A stretch of DNA of 64,000 nucleotides from Kibdelosporangium sp. MJ126-NF4 (GCF_000826545.1 NZ_CDME01000010.1:431019-495018), one strand, 5' to 3'; counted from the stretch's first letter, positions 17,523 to 27,296 are shown. Numbers and translations are program-made. The notes: a model not told the origin generated them from the sequence alone.

Positions 17523-18386
17523 TTAGGACGCTACTGGTTCGGCGGCGACGGCGGTCGCGGCCCGGACGAACGCGGCGACTGCCGGTGACCGGGAGTCGCG
17601 CGGCCACGCGACCATGAACGTGAACGGTGCGAGGCCGCTGACCTCCCGGTAGGCGATGCCGGGCCGGGGATGGCGGCGGGCGACCGAGACCGGCGGGAAC
17701 CACACGACGCTGCCGAGTTCGGTCAGGCTCATGATCTGGGCGAGATCGAGGTTCGTGCGTCGGCAGCCGGGACCGGCGGCCTCGTTGTCGGCCGGGGTGC
17801 CGTCCGGCAGTTCCCGGCCCGCCAGATCGGCCAGGCGCAGGTTCGGGCGGTCGGCCAGCGGATCGTTCGCCGCCAACGCGACCAGGCGCGGCTCGGTCAC
17901 CAACGGCTCGAAGTCGAGCCCGCGCTCGGCGAAGGGCGCGGGCAGCATCGCCACGTCGGCGCGGCCGTCGAGCAGCGAGGGTGCCTGCTCGTCGCGGCCG
18001 CCCATCACCAGTTCGACCGGCAGGGCGGCGGCGTCGCGTTCGAACACGGCGAGGATCTGGGGCAGCAAACCGCCGTCGTAGTCGGCCTTCAACGCCACGC
18101 GCAGTGTTGGTGTCGACCGTCCGGCGTGTTTGGCCCGTTGGGTGGCCGCGCCGATCGCGTCCAGTGCGACCCTGGCGTCCCGCAGGAAACCCTCGCCCGC
18201 GGTCGTGAGGGAGACCTGACGCGTGGTGCGCTCCAGCAGCCGGACGCCGAGGTGGCTCTCCAGTTGGCGAATCGCGCGCGACAGCGGCGGTTGGGCCATG
18301 CCGAGCCGGAGCGCCGCGCGGCCGAAGTGCAGCTCTTCGGCCAGGGCGACGAAGTAGCGCAACTGCCGCGTCTCCACGTCACTCAT
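17523..18386 (-). CDS. LysR-family transcriptional regulator
   Basis: A 287-residue protein with an N-terminal HTH (HFGRAALRLGMAQPPLSRAI, residues ~20-40) and wing LLERTTRQVSLTTAGEGFL, then a two-lobe substrate-binding-type effector domain (about 90-285). It is divergent from an NmrA-type NAD(P)-binding gene across 70 bases, the classic LysR arrangement, and so probably regulates it. The gap holds T-N11-A-like sequences such as TATCAATGGCAACC but no strong palindrome. Ligand unknown. Confidence 0.9.
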   Translation of the reverse strand: MSDVETRQLRYFVALAEELHFGRAALRLGMAQPPLSRAIRQLESHLGVRLLERTTRQVSLTTAGEGFLRDARVALDAIGAATQRAKHAGRSTPTLRVALKADYDGGLLPQILAVFERDAAALPVELVMGGRDEQAPSLLDGRADVAMLPAPFAERGLDFEPLVTEPRLVALAANDPLADRPNLRLADLAGRELPDGTPADNEAAGPGCRRTNLDLAQIMSLTELGSVVWFPPVSVARRHPRPGIAYREVSGLAPFTFMVAWPRDSRSPAVAAFVRAATAVAAEPVAS

Positions 18387-18456
18387 ATCACCAGGGTATC
18401 AATGGCAACCGGATCGGTCCTTCAGATCGGTGCTCACCCCGAGTTGAGTTGTCCTC

Positions 18457-19344
18457 ATGATCGTCGTCACCACACCCACCGGCACCATCGGGCGTCAAGT
18501 CGTTGCCAACCTGCTGAACGCGAACGCGGACGTCCGCGTCATCGTGCGTGACCCCGCCCGGTTGTCCCCACAGGTTCGAGACCGCGTCGAGGTCGTGCCC
18601 GGCTCGCACGGCGACCCCGAGGTGGTCACCAAAGCCTTCGCCGGTGCGGAAGCCGTTTTCTGGCTCGTACCGCCGAACTTCCAGACGCCGACCCTCGACG
18701 CGGCGTACGCGGGATTCGCCCGGCCCGCCTGCGCCGCCATCGTGAGCGAAGGCGTCCAGCGGGTGGTCGGTGTCTCGGCCGTCGGTCGCGGTCACGCGAT
18801 GGCCGCGAACGCGGGCCTGGTCACGGCGTCGCTGGCGATGGACGACCTGATCGCGTCCACTGGTGTCGGCTACCGCGCGTTGGCCATGCCGAGCTTCATG
18901 GACAACGTGCTGTGGCAGGTCGCCGACCTGAAACGAGACGGGGTGTACTCGTCACCGGTTCCCGGTGACATCAAGGCGCCGACCTGCGCCACGCGGGACA
19001 TCGCCGCCGTGGCCGCGGACCTGCTGCTCGACACCTCGTGGAGCGGCGACGGCACTGTCGCGGTACCCGGCCCGGATGACCTGTCCGCCCAGGACATGGC
19101 CGCGATCATGTCCGAGGTGCTCGACCGGCCGATTCGCTTCCAGCACGTCGATCGGGACTCGTACACGGCGGGTCTGGTGGCCCGTGGCACATCGGAGGCG
19201 ATGGTGCGGGGCATGGTCGACATGGTCGTCGCCATGGAGAACGGCCTGTTCGGTGTCGGACCGGACGTTTCGCGAGCCGTCTCGCCGACCACGTTCCGCC
19301 AGTGGTGCGAGGAGGTGCTGAGGCCTGCTGTGACGGCCGCCTGA
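18457..19344 (+). CDS. NmrA-like NAD(P)-binding atypical SDR protein
   Basis: A 295-residue protein with the Rossmann start MIVVTTPTGTIGRQVVANLL (TPTGTIG as the glycine motif) and RDP after strand 2, as in NmrA/SDR_a5 proteins. The catalytic Tyr-Lys pair of classical SDRs is absent, which is normal for this group. Members bind NAD(P) and act as redox sensors or as quinone/epimerase-type enzymes. The divergent LysR gene is the likely regulator. The C-terminal half (from about 190) is the family's substrate lobe. Confidence 0.85.
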   Translation: MIVVTTPTGTIGRQVVANLLNANADVRVIVRDPARLSPQVRDRVEVVPGSHGDPEVVTKAFAGAEAVFWLVPPNFQTPTLDAAYAGFARPACAAIVSEGVQRVVGVSAVGRGHAMAANAGLVTASLAMDDLIASTGVGYRALAMPSFMDNVLWQVADLKRDGVYSSPVPGDIKAPTCATRDIAAVAADLLLDTSWSGDGTVAVPGPDDLSAQDMAAIMSEVLDRPIRFQHVDRDSYTAGLVARGTSEAMVRGMVDMVVAMENGLFGVGPDVSRAVSPTTFRQWCEEVLRPAVTAA

Positions 19345-19413
19345 CCACCAGTCGTCAGCTGGCGGCCATGGTGCGTACATGATCACGTCACCAGGGCGGC
19401 TGAGGCTGCGCGC

Positions 19414-20961
19414 ATGCGTTGGCTCATATCGGTGCTGGTAGCGGCACTCGCCCTGGTAGGTATCTCGGCTCCCGCCTCGGCGGCGCCGGACGGCACACTG
19501 GCACTCGCGTCCCAGGCCGTGCGTGTCGGCGAGCCGATCACGGCGACCTTCAGCACGCCCCGACCGCACGCGAAGAACTGGCTCGGCCTCTACAGCGACC
19601 CGGGCAACGGCCCTGTGGAGGAGAAGTACGTCGGCCCGTCGACACGATGGGCCTACGTCACGGCGGCCAGCGGCACGGCGACACTGCCGACCGACGGGCT
19701 GGAGCCGGGCAACTACATCGTCTTCGCGCTGGCCCAGGACGGCTACCAGTGGCTGGCGGCCCCGGTCAAGCTGCGGATCACGAGCAACGCGCCGCTGCAC
19801 TTCGTCACCGACACGTTCGGCCTGCGCAACGCACGTGCCCTCGCGCCGTACCAGGCGACGGTCCGAGGGCTTGTGCGTGGCGACACCGATGGGCTCAGCT
19901 TCCGCAAAGCCAGTGGCCCACATTGGATGCAGGTCTCGGCCGACGGCGTGGTGAGCGGGACGCCCCGGTTGGCCGACGTGCTGCGGCCGTCCCGGGTGCG
20001 CGTCGAGGCACGCAACACGCGTGGTGAGACGAGCGTCGCCGAGGCCGGTGTCGAGGTTCGGCCGCCGGGAGTGCACCTGGTGCCGGAGTTGAAGACGATG
20101 ACCTTCAACCTGTGGCACGGCGGCAGCCAGGTCGACGGCGGCAGGGAGAAGCAGCTGCGCACCCTGCTGAAGTCCGATGTGGACGTCGTCGGCCTGCAGG
20201 AGACCTCGGCGGCGTCCACCCGTGAGCTGGCCGAGGCGTTGGGCTGGGACTACCACCAGTCCGGCACCGACATCGGCGTGATCAGCCGGTACCCGATCGT
20301 CGAGCGCAAGCAACCGGTCACCGGCGGCCCGCTGTCGGTGGCGACGAAGGTCCGGGTCAGGCTCGACGACCGCCACGACGTCGTGGTCTGGAACGCACAC
20401 CTCGGCTACAACCCGTACGGCCCCTACGACGCGTGCTTCGGCAAGATGAGCCAGGAACAGCTGCTGGCCAACGAGGAGCGCTCCGGCCGTACGCCGCAGA
20501 TCAAGGCCGTCCTCGAGGAGATGCGCCCGGACCTCGCGGCGGCGTGGCGCACACCGGTCCTGCTGACCGGAGACTTCAACGCGCCCTCGCACCTGGACTG
20601 GACACCGACCACCCAGCGATGCGGCTACCAGACGGTGCCGTGGCCGACATCGGTGCTGCCCACGCAGGCGGGGCTGCGTGACTCCTTCCGTGTGGCCAAC
20701 CGCGACCCGTCGGCCACCCCGGGCACCACGTGGTCGCCGATCTACCCGGTGTTCACCGGCGGCTACGGCCACGACTCCCACAAGGGCGAGCCCGAACCAC
20801 AGGACCGGATCGACTTCGTCTACTACGCCGGACTCCTGGGCGTGACGGAGTCGAAAACCGTGGTCGAGGGCAAGCCCACGGCCGTTCCCAACCACCGGGG
20901 CAACGACTGGTCGTCGGACCACGCCGCCGTCCTGACTACTTTCAGGACATCGCTGCTCTAG
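19414..20961 (+). CDS. Secreted endonuclease/exonuclease/phosphatase-family protein
   Basis: A 515-residue exported protein. The signal peptide is residues 1-~25 (cleavage ASA-AP). An Ig-like/C2-like beta region (~28-115) precedes an Ig-fold linker (~120-220). The EEP catalytic domain runs from about 226: KTMTFNLWHGG, VVGLQET (metal-binding Glu), GDFNAPSHLD and WSSDHAAVLTTF (terminal Asp-His). It should cleave phosphodiester or phosphate ester bonds outside the cell, for example DNA, sphingomyelin or nucleotides. Its end lies 5 bases from the convergent PucR-type gene. Confidence 0.87.
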   Translation: MRWLISVLVAALALVGISAPASAAPDGTLALASQAVRVGEPITATFSTPRPHAKNWLGLYSDPGNGPVEEKYVGPSTRWAYVTAASGTATLPTDGLEPGNYIVFALAQDGYQWLAAPVKLRITSNAPLHFVTDTFGLRNARALAPYQATVRGLVRGDTDGLSFRKASGPHWMQVSADGVVSGTPRLADVLRPSRVRVEARNTRGETSVAEAGVEVRPPGVHLVPELKTMTFNLWHGGSQVDGGREKQLRTLLKSDVDVVGLQETSAASTRELAEALGWDYHQSGTDIGVISRYPIVERKQPVTGGPLSVATKVRVRLDDRHDVVVWNAHLGYNPYGPYDACFGKMSQEQLLANEERSGRTPQIKAVLEEMRPDLAAAWRTPVLLTGDFNAPSHLDWTPTTQRCGYQTVPWPTSVLPTQAGLRDSFRVANRDPSATPGTTWSPIYPVFTGGYGHDSHKGEPEPQDRIDFVYYAGLLGVTESKTVVEGKPTAVPNHRGNDWSSDHAAVLTTFRTSLL

Positions 20962-20966
20962 CACCA

Positions 20967-22004
20967 TCAGTCCGCGATCAGCCGCCATGTGGTGAGCGCG
21001 AGCCGCGCCCGCACCAGCCCGGTGGGTTCGGTGAGCTCGACACCCAGTGCCTTGCCGATCTGCTCCAGCCTGCGGGCGACGCTGCTGTGGTGCCGGTGCA
21101 GCACATCGGCCGCCCGGCGCAGTGAACCCGTGGCATAGTAGGCGTCCAGTGTCTCCATGTCGTCGGGATTGCCTGCCAGCCGGGCGATCGCGGCCACGTC
21201 GGTGTTGTCGCGTGCGGCATCCTGCGGTATCTGCGCCAGCAGCGCCAACGCCCCGAGATCGTCATGGTGCACGACAGGCTGGCGTTCGGTGGCGAAGCGC
21301 AACGCCGTGCGGGCCTGCAGCCAGGACCGCTCGGGGCTGTCGGCAGCGCCGATGCCCGCGAGGGCCCCTGCCGGGAACCGGGTCGCGTCCACGGTGGCGG
21401 CCAGGATGACGCCCACGTCGGCCAGCGGCGCGGCCTTCACCGGGTGGGCCGGGCAGACGAGGCTGCCGACCTGGTCGAGCGGCCGCTGCGACCGCACGGC
21501 GATGACACGGATCGGCACATCGGCGCCGAAGCCCAGCAGCCGCAACGCTCGTGCTCGTGCCGCTTCGTCGCTGCTCGCGCTGATCACCAGCTCGATCAGC
21601 GCTGGGTCGGCCATGGTGGTGCGGGCCGGGCCGTACCGTTCGACGACCGCCGCCGACGCGATGGACAACCGGTCCAGCAGCAGCTCGTCCAGTGGTGTGG
21701 GCTCGCCGGGGCGTTCGAGCCATACAGAGCCGATTTCCTCGTCGTCGAGCGTGATCGGCGCGGTCAGGCTGGACACGGACGGTTCTGAATCGGACACGGG
21801 ACGGCCGTCGGGTCCCACGCGGATCACCCGGCCCGTGCCGTGCAGCCGGATCCCGGCCACGCACTCGGCCAGGCCCGCCGAGGCACGGGCGAGCGCGGGC
21901 AGATCCATCCGCCTGCGCATCAACGTGTCGTAGAACATCACGACACGCAGCGCGCCCGCCGCATGCGAGTCCAGCTGGGACAGCCGTTCGACCAGGACCT
22001 CCAT
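20967..22004 (-). CDS. PucR-type transcriptional regulator
   Basis: A 345-residue protein, start ATG 22004. The C-terminal HTH_30 is clear: YYATGSLRRAADVLHRHHSS followed by VARRLEQIGKALGV. The N-terminal half is weakly conserved and could be a GAF-like sensor (SSLTAPITLDDEEIGSVWLE). It faces the esterase/ABC operon across 93 bases and is its probable regulator. The long frame continuing upstream to 23066 is antisense to those genes and was discarded. Confidence 0.82.
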   Translation of the reverse strand: MEVLVERLSQLDSHAAGALRVVMFYDTLMRRRMDLPALARASAGLAECVAGIRLHGTGRVIRVGPDGRPVSDSEPSVSSLTAPITLDDEEIGSVWLERPGEPTPLDELLLDRLSIASAAVVERYGPARTTMADPALIELVISASSDEAARARALRLLGFGADVPIRVIAVRSQRPLDQVGSLVCPAHPVKAAPLADVGVILAATVDATRFPAGALAGIGAADSPERSWLQARTALRFATERQPVVHHDDLGALALLAQIPQDAARDNTDVAAIARLAGNPDDMETLDAYYATGSLRRAADVLHRHHSSVARRLEQIGKALGVELTEPTGLVRARLALTTWRLIAD

Positions 22005-22097
22005 GGCTGCAGCGTAGCGACGATCGGCGCAGCAGACGGCCGAATGCGCGACGACTGTCGGCTGAACCCGGGCTCGCGGGCACGAAGGATGGTCGAC

Positions 22098-22997
22098 ATG
22101 GATCCCGAACTCGAAGCATTCATCGCCCTGTTCCCCCGCGCCGACCTGACCGACCCGATCGCCGAACGGGAGAACTTCGCCAAGCTGGCTGCCTCGGTAC
22201 CCGCCCCGGACACCTCGACCATGGCGGTCGAGGACCGGGTCGTCCCGGCCGACCCGGACGTGCCGGTACGGATCTACCGCCCGCACGACGCGCAGGGCGC
22301 GATCGTCTGGCTGCACGGCGGCGGCTGGGTCATGGGCGATGTGGACACCGAGCACCCGTGGGCGGCCCGGCTGGCCGAGAGCTCGGGCGCCGTGGTGATC
22401 TCGGTGGGCTACCGCCTGGCACCGGAGAACCCGTTCCCGGCCGCGCTGGACGACTCCTACGCCGTGCTGTGCTGGGTGGCCGAGAACGCCGCCGAGCTCG
22501 GCATCGACCCCGAGCGCATCGCGGTCGGCGGCCACAGCGCCGGTGCCGGGATCGCGGCCGGGGTGGCGTTGCGGGCACGCGACGAGCAGGGCCCACGGAT
22601 CTGCTTCCAGCTGCTCAATCAGGCCGGTCTCGACGACCGCCAGGAGACCTGGTCGTCGCGGAACTTCACCGACACGCCCTGGCTGACGACCGGCAAGCTC
22701 GCCACGGCCTGGCAGCACTACCTGGGTGGCCAGCCCGCCACGCCGTACGCGGCCCCGGCACGCGCCACCGACCTGTCGGGTCTGCCGCCCGCGCACATCG
22801 CGGCCGCCGAGTTCTGCCCGAACCGCGACGACGACATCGCCTACGCGCTGCGGCTGTTGGAAGCGGGCGTATCGGTCGAGCTGCACCAGTGGGCCGGGAC
22901 ATTCCACGGGTCGCAGGCGATCATGACCGCCGAGGTCTCCCAGCGTCAGCTCGCCGAAATCGGCGACGTCCTGCGCCGGGCACTGGCCCAGCGATGA
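22098..22997 (+). CDS. Alpha/beta hydrolase, HSL/GDXG-type esterase
   Basis: A 299-residue esterase from ATG 22098 (GAAGG 9 bases upstream; the ATG at 22089 is a possible alternative). It has the oxyanion motif WLHGGGWVMGD and nucleophile elbow GGHSAGAGIA, so the nucleophile is Ser. The catalytic His is in WAGTFHGSQ, and the acid is near NRDDDIAYA. The stop overlaps the first ABC gene as ATGA. Its place at the head of a two-gene siderophore-type ABC operon raises the idea that it hydrolyses an imported ester, as siderophore esterases do. That link is inferred from position only. Confidence 0.85.
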   Translation: MDPELEAFIALFPRADLTDPIAERENFAKLAASVPAPDTSTMAVEDRVVPADPDVPVRIYRPHDAQGAIVWLHGGGWVMGDVDTEHPWAARLAESSGAVVISVGYRLAPENPFPAALDDSYAVLCWVAENAAELGIDPERIAVGGHSAGAGIAAGVALRARDEQGPRICFQLLNQAGLDDRQETWSSRNFTDTPWLTTGKLATAWQHYLGGQPATPYAAPARATDLSGLPPAHIAAAEFCPNRDDDIAYALRLLEAGVSVELHQWAGTFHGSQAIMTAEVSQRQLAEIGDVLRRALAQR

Positions 22998-24769
22998 CCG
23001 AGCCAACCGCCGCGTCGGGTGTCGGGTTGACCGGCGTGCCGACTGTCGCGAAGCTGCTGCGGCCATACGCGGGCGGGTTCGCCGCCGTGGTGATCCTGCA
23101 GGTCATCGGCGCCATCTCGGGGTTGGCGCCGCTGCTCGCGGTGGTCGAGCTCGGGCGCACTCTGCTGACAACCGGCCCGATCGACCACGGCCATGTCTGG
23201 ACCGTGGTGGTCCTCGGGGCGGCGGGTTTGTTCGTCCGGCTGCTGGGCACGGCCGCGTCGTCCGGTGTCGGGCACCTGCTCGACGACCGGGTGCAGCTGT
23301 CGCTGCGCAGGACACTGGCCGCGCGACTGGGGCGCGCGCCGATCGGGTGGTTCTCCCGGCGTCGGACCGGTGAGCTGGCGAAGGTCGTCGGCGAGGACGT
23401 CAGCGCCGTGCACCCGTTCATCGCCCACACCCCCGGTGAACTCGTCGCCGCGTTCGTGGTGCCGCTGGTGTCACTGGTGTACCTGTTCGCGATCGACTGG
23501 CGGCTCACGCTGATCACGCTGATCCCGGTGGTGCTTGCGGTGGCGCTGGTGCCGTTGATGATGACCCCGGCCAGGCTCGGCGAGCAGGAGGAGTTCGACG
23601 CGGGCATGGCCCGGATCTCCAACTCGGTCGTCGAGTTCGTCCAGGGCATCGCGGTGGTCAAGGCGTTCGGCGGCGGTGATCGCGCGCACGGCCGGTTCCG
23701 CGCCGCCGCCGATGACTTCGTGGCCACGTTCGTGCGGTGGGTGCGCGGGATGTCCGGGATCGCGGCGGGCATGCAGCTGGCGCTCTCGCCACCGTTCGTG
23801 CTGCTGGTCGTGCTGATCGGCGGCACCGCGCTGATCACGTCCGGTGGCATGGCCCCGGCCGACCTGCTGCCGTTCCTGCTGCTCGGTCTCGGGCTGACCG
23901 CTCCCATGGCGGCGCTCGGCCACGGCTTCGACGAGATCCAGGCTGCCCGGCGCGCGGTCGGCCGGATCCGGGACGTGCTCGGGGTGCCGTCGCTTCCGGA
24001 ACCCGCGCACCCGGTCACCGTCCGGGGGCACCGGGTGGAACTGCGGGGCGTCCGGTTCGGCTACGAAGCCGACCGGGAGGTGCTGCGCGGAATCGACCTG
24101 GTGCTCGAACCGGGGACGACCACCGCGGTCGTCGGCCCGTCCGGCAGCGGGAAATCCACGCTCGTGCAGTTGCTGCCGAGGTTCTTCGACCCGGCGGCGG
24201 GATCGGTCCGCATCGGCGGCGTCGACCTGCGCGAGCTCGGCGGCCAGCAGCTGTACCGGCTGGTGTCCTTTGTCTTCCAGGACGTTCGCCTGCTGCGCGC
24301 GTCGGTCGCGGACAACATCGCGCTGGCCGTGCCGGACGCACGGCTGGACGACGTTGTCCGCGCGGCCCGGCTGGCCAACATCCACGACCGGATCCTCGAA
24401 CTGCCGCGCGGCTACGACACCGTGATCGGCGACGAGGTCAAGCTGTCCGGCGGTGAGGCGCAGCGGGTCTCGCTCGCACGCGCCCTGCTCGCCGACACAC
24501 CCGTGCTGGTGCTCGACGAGGCGACCGCGTTCGCCGACCCGCACACCGAACAGGCGGTGCGCCAGGCACTGGCGACGCTCGACCGGACCATCCTGGTCAT
24601 CGCGCACCGCATGGAGACCGTCGCCGACGCCGACACCGTGGTGATGCTGGAGAACGGGTCGATCGCCGAGCACGGCACACCTGCCGAACTGCTGGCACGA
24701 AACGGGAAGTTCGCCGCGTTCTGGCACCCCCACCGCTCGGCCATGGCCGGAGGAGACGATCACCGATGA
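22994..24769 (+). CDS. ABC half-transporter, IrtA/YbtP-like (permease fused to ATPase)
   Basis: A 591-residue protein: six predicted membrane helices (about 30-320) followed by an ATPase domain with Walker A GPSGSGKST, signature LSGGEAQRVS, Walker B VLVLDEATAFADP and H-loop IAHRM. The ATAFADP D-loop variant is typical of exporter-fold siderophore importers such as IrtA and YbtP/Q. It lacks the FAD-binding reductase domain of mycobacterial IrtA. Overlapping ATGA junctions on both sides tie it to the esterase and to the partner half-transporter, with which it should form a heterodimer. Confidence 0.87.
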   Translation: MTEPTAASGVGLTGVPTVAKLLRPYAGGFAAVVILQVIGAISGLAPLLAVVELGRTLLTTGPIDHGHVWTVVVLGAAGLFVRLLGTAASSGVGHLLDDRVQLSLRRTLAARLGRAPIGWFSRRRTGELAKVVGEDVSAVHPFIAHTPGELVAAFVVPLVSLVYLFAIDWRLTLITLIPVVLAVALVPLMMTPARLGEQEEFDAGMARISNSVVEFVQGIAVVKAFGGGDRAHGRFRAAADDFVATFVRWVRGMSGIAAGMQLALSPPFVLLVVLIGGTALITSGGMAPADLLPFLLLGLGLTAPMAALGHGFDEIQAARRAVGRIRDVLGVPSLPEPAHPVTVRGHRVELRGVRFGYEADREVLRGIDLVLEPGTTTAVVGPSGSGKSTLVQLLPRFFDPAAGSVRIGGVDLRELGGQQLYRLVSFVFQDVRLLRASVADNIALAVPDARLDDVVRAARLANIHDRILELPRGYDTVIGDEVKLSGGEAQRVSLARALLADTPVLVLDEATAFADPHTEQAVRQALATLDRTILVIAHRMETVADADTVVMLENGSIAEHGTPAELLARNGKFAAFWHPHRSAMAGGDDHR

Positions 24770-26487
24770 TCCGGACGCTGTTACGAGTACTGGGACACCA
24801 GTACGCCCAACCGGTGCGCCGCACCGTCGCCCTGATGACGACAACCGCGATCGTGGAGGGCCTGTCGTACGCTTTGCTGGTTCCCTTGCTGCGAGGGCTG
24901 TTTGGCGGCGATCCGTCGGACGCGGTGCCGTGGCTGATCGCGTTCGGCGGGATGTTCGCGGTCTACGCGGTGCTCCGCTACACCAGTGACCTGTCCGGCT
25001 TCCGTGTCGGGATCACCTTGCTGCGCGGGATGTACCACCGTCTCGGTGACCACCTGGCGCGGCTGCCCATCGGCTGGTACAGCGCGGGCCGCGTCGGCGA
25101 GGTGTCCGTGCTGGCCAGTAGTGGTGTCCTGCAGGCGATGAGTGTGATCGCGCATCTGCTGGCGCCGTTCATCACCGCCAGCGTGACACCGTTGACGATC
25201 ATCGCCGTGATGGTGGTGTTCAACTGGCAGATGGGGGTGGCCGCGTTGGTCGCCGTGCCGATCGTCGCGGCGATCCAGGTCTGGACGGGACGCCTGATGT
25301 CCGCGAGCGACGCGGAGCGTGCCGAGCGCGGCCGGGTGGCGACCGGCCGGGTCATTGAGTACCTCCAGGCCCAGCCCGTGTTGCGGGCAGGCGGCCGGAC
25401 AGGCGAACGCTTCCGGTTGCTGGACGACTCGTTGAGGGACGTCCAGCGTGCCTCCCGCCGGACGGTGGTGTCGGCGCTGCCTGGCGTGGTGGGTCTGACG
25501 CTCACGGTGCAGGCGATGTTCACCGTGCTGTTGGTGCTGGGCACATACCTGGCACTCCACGGAAGTGTTGGTGTGGCTGAGGTGCTGACGATCCTGGTGC
25601 TCGCGGCCCGCTGCGCGGATCCGTTGCTGTCGTTGGCGGACATCGGCGGCAAACTCCGTGGCGCACGGTCGGAGCTGACGCGGCTGGACACGGTACTGCG
25701 CACCGAGCCGTTGCCGGAGGCAGCCAGCCCTGTCCTGCCGGGCCACCATGATCTGGAGTTGGACTCCGTCACGTTCCACCACGGCGACCGCAAGGTGATC
25801 GACGACGTGTCACTGTCCGTCCCGGAAGGACAGCGGCTGGCCGTTGTCGGGCCGTCCGGTTCGGGCAAGAGCACGTTGTTGCAGTTGATCGCTCGGTTCT
25901 ACGACGTGGACGCGGGCGCGGTGCGCGTGGGTGGCGTGGATGTCCGCGCCATGGGCGCGGAGGCGTTGATGGCACGGATCGCCATCGTCTTCCAGGACGT
26001 GTACCTGTTCGACGGCACCATCGAGGAGAACGTGCGTCTCGGCCGCCCCGACGCCAGCGACGACGAGGTGCGGGCCGCCGCGTCCGCGGCCCGGTTGGAC
26101 GAGGTGGTCGAGCGACTGCCCGGCGGCTGGGCGACGAACGTCGGAGAGGGCGGCGCGCTGCTGTCCGGCGGTGAGCGTCAACGTGTCTCGATCGCACGGG
26201 CGTTGCTGAAGGACGCGCCGATCGTGCTGCTGGACGAGGTGACCTCCGCGCTCGACCCGGTGAACGAGGCGGCCGTCCACGCCGGAATCGAACGCCTGAT
26301 GGCAGGCCGCACAGTGGTGATGGTGGCGCACCGGCTGCGGACCGTCCGGCGGGCCGACCATGTCGTCTTCGTCGACAACGGCCGGATCACCGAACAGGGC
26401 AGCCACGACGAACTGCTGGCCCACGGCGGTCGGTACGCCGACTTCTGGGACATCTCCACGGCACCAGTCCCAGCTCAGGCCTCGTGA
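24766..26487 (+). CDS. ABC half-transporter, IrtB/YbtQ-like (permease fused to ATPase)
   Basis: A 573-residue partner of the upstream half-transporter: six membrane helices (~15-300), then Walker A GPSGSGKST, signature LSGGERQRVS, Walker B IVLLDEVTSALDP and H-loop VAHRLRT. The start ATG overlaps the preceding stop. The pair probably imports a ferric siderophore or exports a small molecule; direction cannot be told from fold alone. The stop codon lies inside the left arm of a bidirectional terminator shared with the convergent IclR gene. Confidence 0.87.
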   Translation: MIRTLLRVLGHQYAQPVRRTVALMTTTAIVEGLSYALLVPLLRGLFGGDPSDAVPWLIAFGGMFAVYAVLRYTSDLSGFRVGITLLRGMYHRLGDHLARLPIGWYSAGRVGEVSVLASSGVLQAMSVIAHLLAPFITASVTPLTIIAVMVVFNWQMGVAALVAVPIVAAIQVWTGRLMSASDAERAERGRVATGRVIEYLQAQPVLRAGGRTGERFRLLDDSLRDVQRASRRTVVSALPGVVGLTLTVQAMFTVLLVLGTYLALHGSVGVAEVLTILVLAARCADPLLSLADIGGKLRGARSELTRLDTVLRTEPLPEAASPVLPGHHDLELDSVTFHHGDRKVIDDVSLSVPEGQRLAVVGPSGSGKSTLLQLIARFYDVDAGAVRVGGVDVRAMGAEALMARIAIVFQDVYLFDGTIEENVRLGRPDASDDEVRAAASAARLDEVVERLPGGWATNVGEGGALLSGGERQRVSIARALLKDAPIVLLDEVTSALDPVNEAAVHAGIERLMAGRTVVMVAHRLRTVRRADHVVFVDNGRITEQGSHDELLAHGGRYADFWDISTAPVPAQAS

Positions 26488-26526
26488 GTGTTTAAGCGAG
26501 TTCTAACCGGCTTGAACACTCACGAG
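26481..26526. terminator. Bidirectional terminator containing both stop codons
   Basis: 17-bp arms (26481-26497, starting CTCGTGAGTGTT, and 26510-26526) with one mismatch (T against G) and a 12-base loop. The left arm contains the TGA of the IrtB-like gene (26485-26487). The right arm contains the reverse-strand stop of the IclR gene (26520-26522). Confidence 0.88.
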
Positions 26527-27296
26527 GGTTTGCGGGGTAGCCAGCCGAGTAGTTCCGAGATGGCTGAGGTCGCGCGGGCGGTTTCCCGCGCGGCCTCGAT
26601 GAGCCGGTCGCCCAGTCGTTGCTTGGGTGCGGACACGTTCAACGCGGCGCGGACGCGGCCGCGGAAATCGTGGATGGGTGCGGATGTGCCGACCAGTCCG
26701 GGCTCGAACTCCTCGTCCACGGCGGCAAAGCCGTGCTCGCGGGCGCGGGCGATCCTCGTCCACAGTTCGGCGACTGTCCGGACGGACATGCCGTGCTCAC
26801 TCGGCGGGAATTCGCCGCTGGGGAAGCGGACGTGCAACTCGTCGGGTGTCGCGTCCATCAGCAGGACCCGGCCCGCCGAGGTGCAGTGTGCGGGGACGCC
26901 TCGCCCTTCCCAGCCGTGCGCGCGGAACTCGTGACCTGGCGACACCGACAGCAACGTCACCACTTCCTGTCCACGTAGGACGCACAGGTGGCACGTTTCC
27001 TCCAACGCGTGCGCGAGCCGGTACATCACCGGCTCGGCGACCTGCACCAGGCGGCTCTGGGTGGAGCGGGCCACCAGTGAGAACAACCGCCAGCCCAGGC
27101 TGTACTCCAGGGTGTCCGGGTCGCGTTCGACGATGCCCTCGTCGGCAAGCGCCCGCAGTGCGCGGGACACCTGGCTCTTCTCGCGTCCGATCAGTGTGGC
27201 CACCCTGAGCACGCCAAGCCCGCCACGGCGTTGTGCTTCGTGGCCTGCGAGGGCCTCCAGCATCTCGATGTCACGGCGCAATCCCATCGACCCCAT
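26520..27296 (-). CDS. IclR-family transcriptional regulator
   Basis: About 258 residues from ATG 27296; ATG 27287 or 27338 are alternatives, none with a strong ribosome site. The N-terminal winged HTH (VLRVATLIGREKSQVSRALR) is followed by the IclR effector domain with VLRGQEVVTLLSV, HCTSAGRVLLMD, GFAAVDEEFEPGLV and APIHDFRGRVRAALN. It diverges from the enolase/ALDH/Fe-ADH operon across a 102-base gap with overlapping inverted repeats and is its likely regulator. Confidence 0.9.
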   Translation of the reverse strand: MGSMGLRRDIEMLEALAGHEAQRRGGLGVLRVATLIGREKSQVSRALRALADEGIVERDPDTLEYSLGWRLFSLVARSTQSRLVQVAEPVMYRLAHALEETCHLCVLRGQEVVTLLSVSPGHEFRAHGWEGRGVPAHCTSAGRVLLMDATPDELHVRFPSGEFPPSEHGMSVRTVAELWTRIARAREHGFAAVDEEFEPGLVGTSAPIHDFRGRVRAALNVSAPKQRLGDRLIEAARETARATSAISELLGWLPRKPS

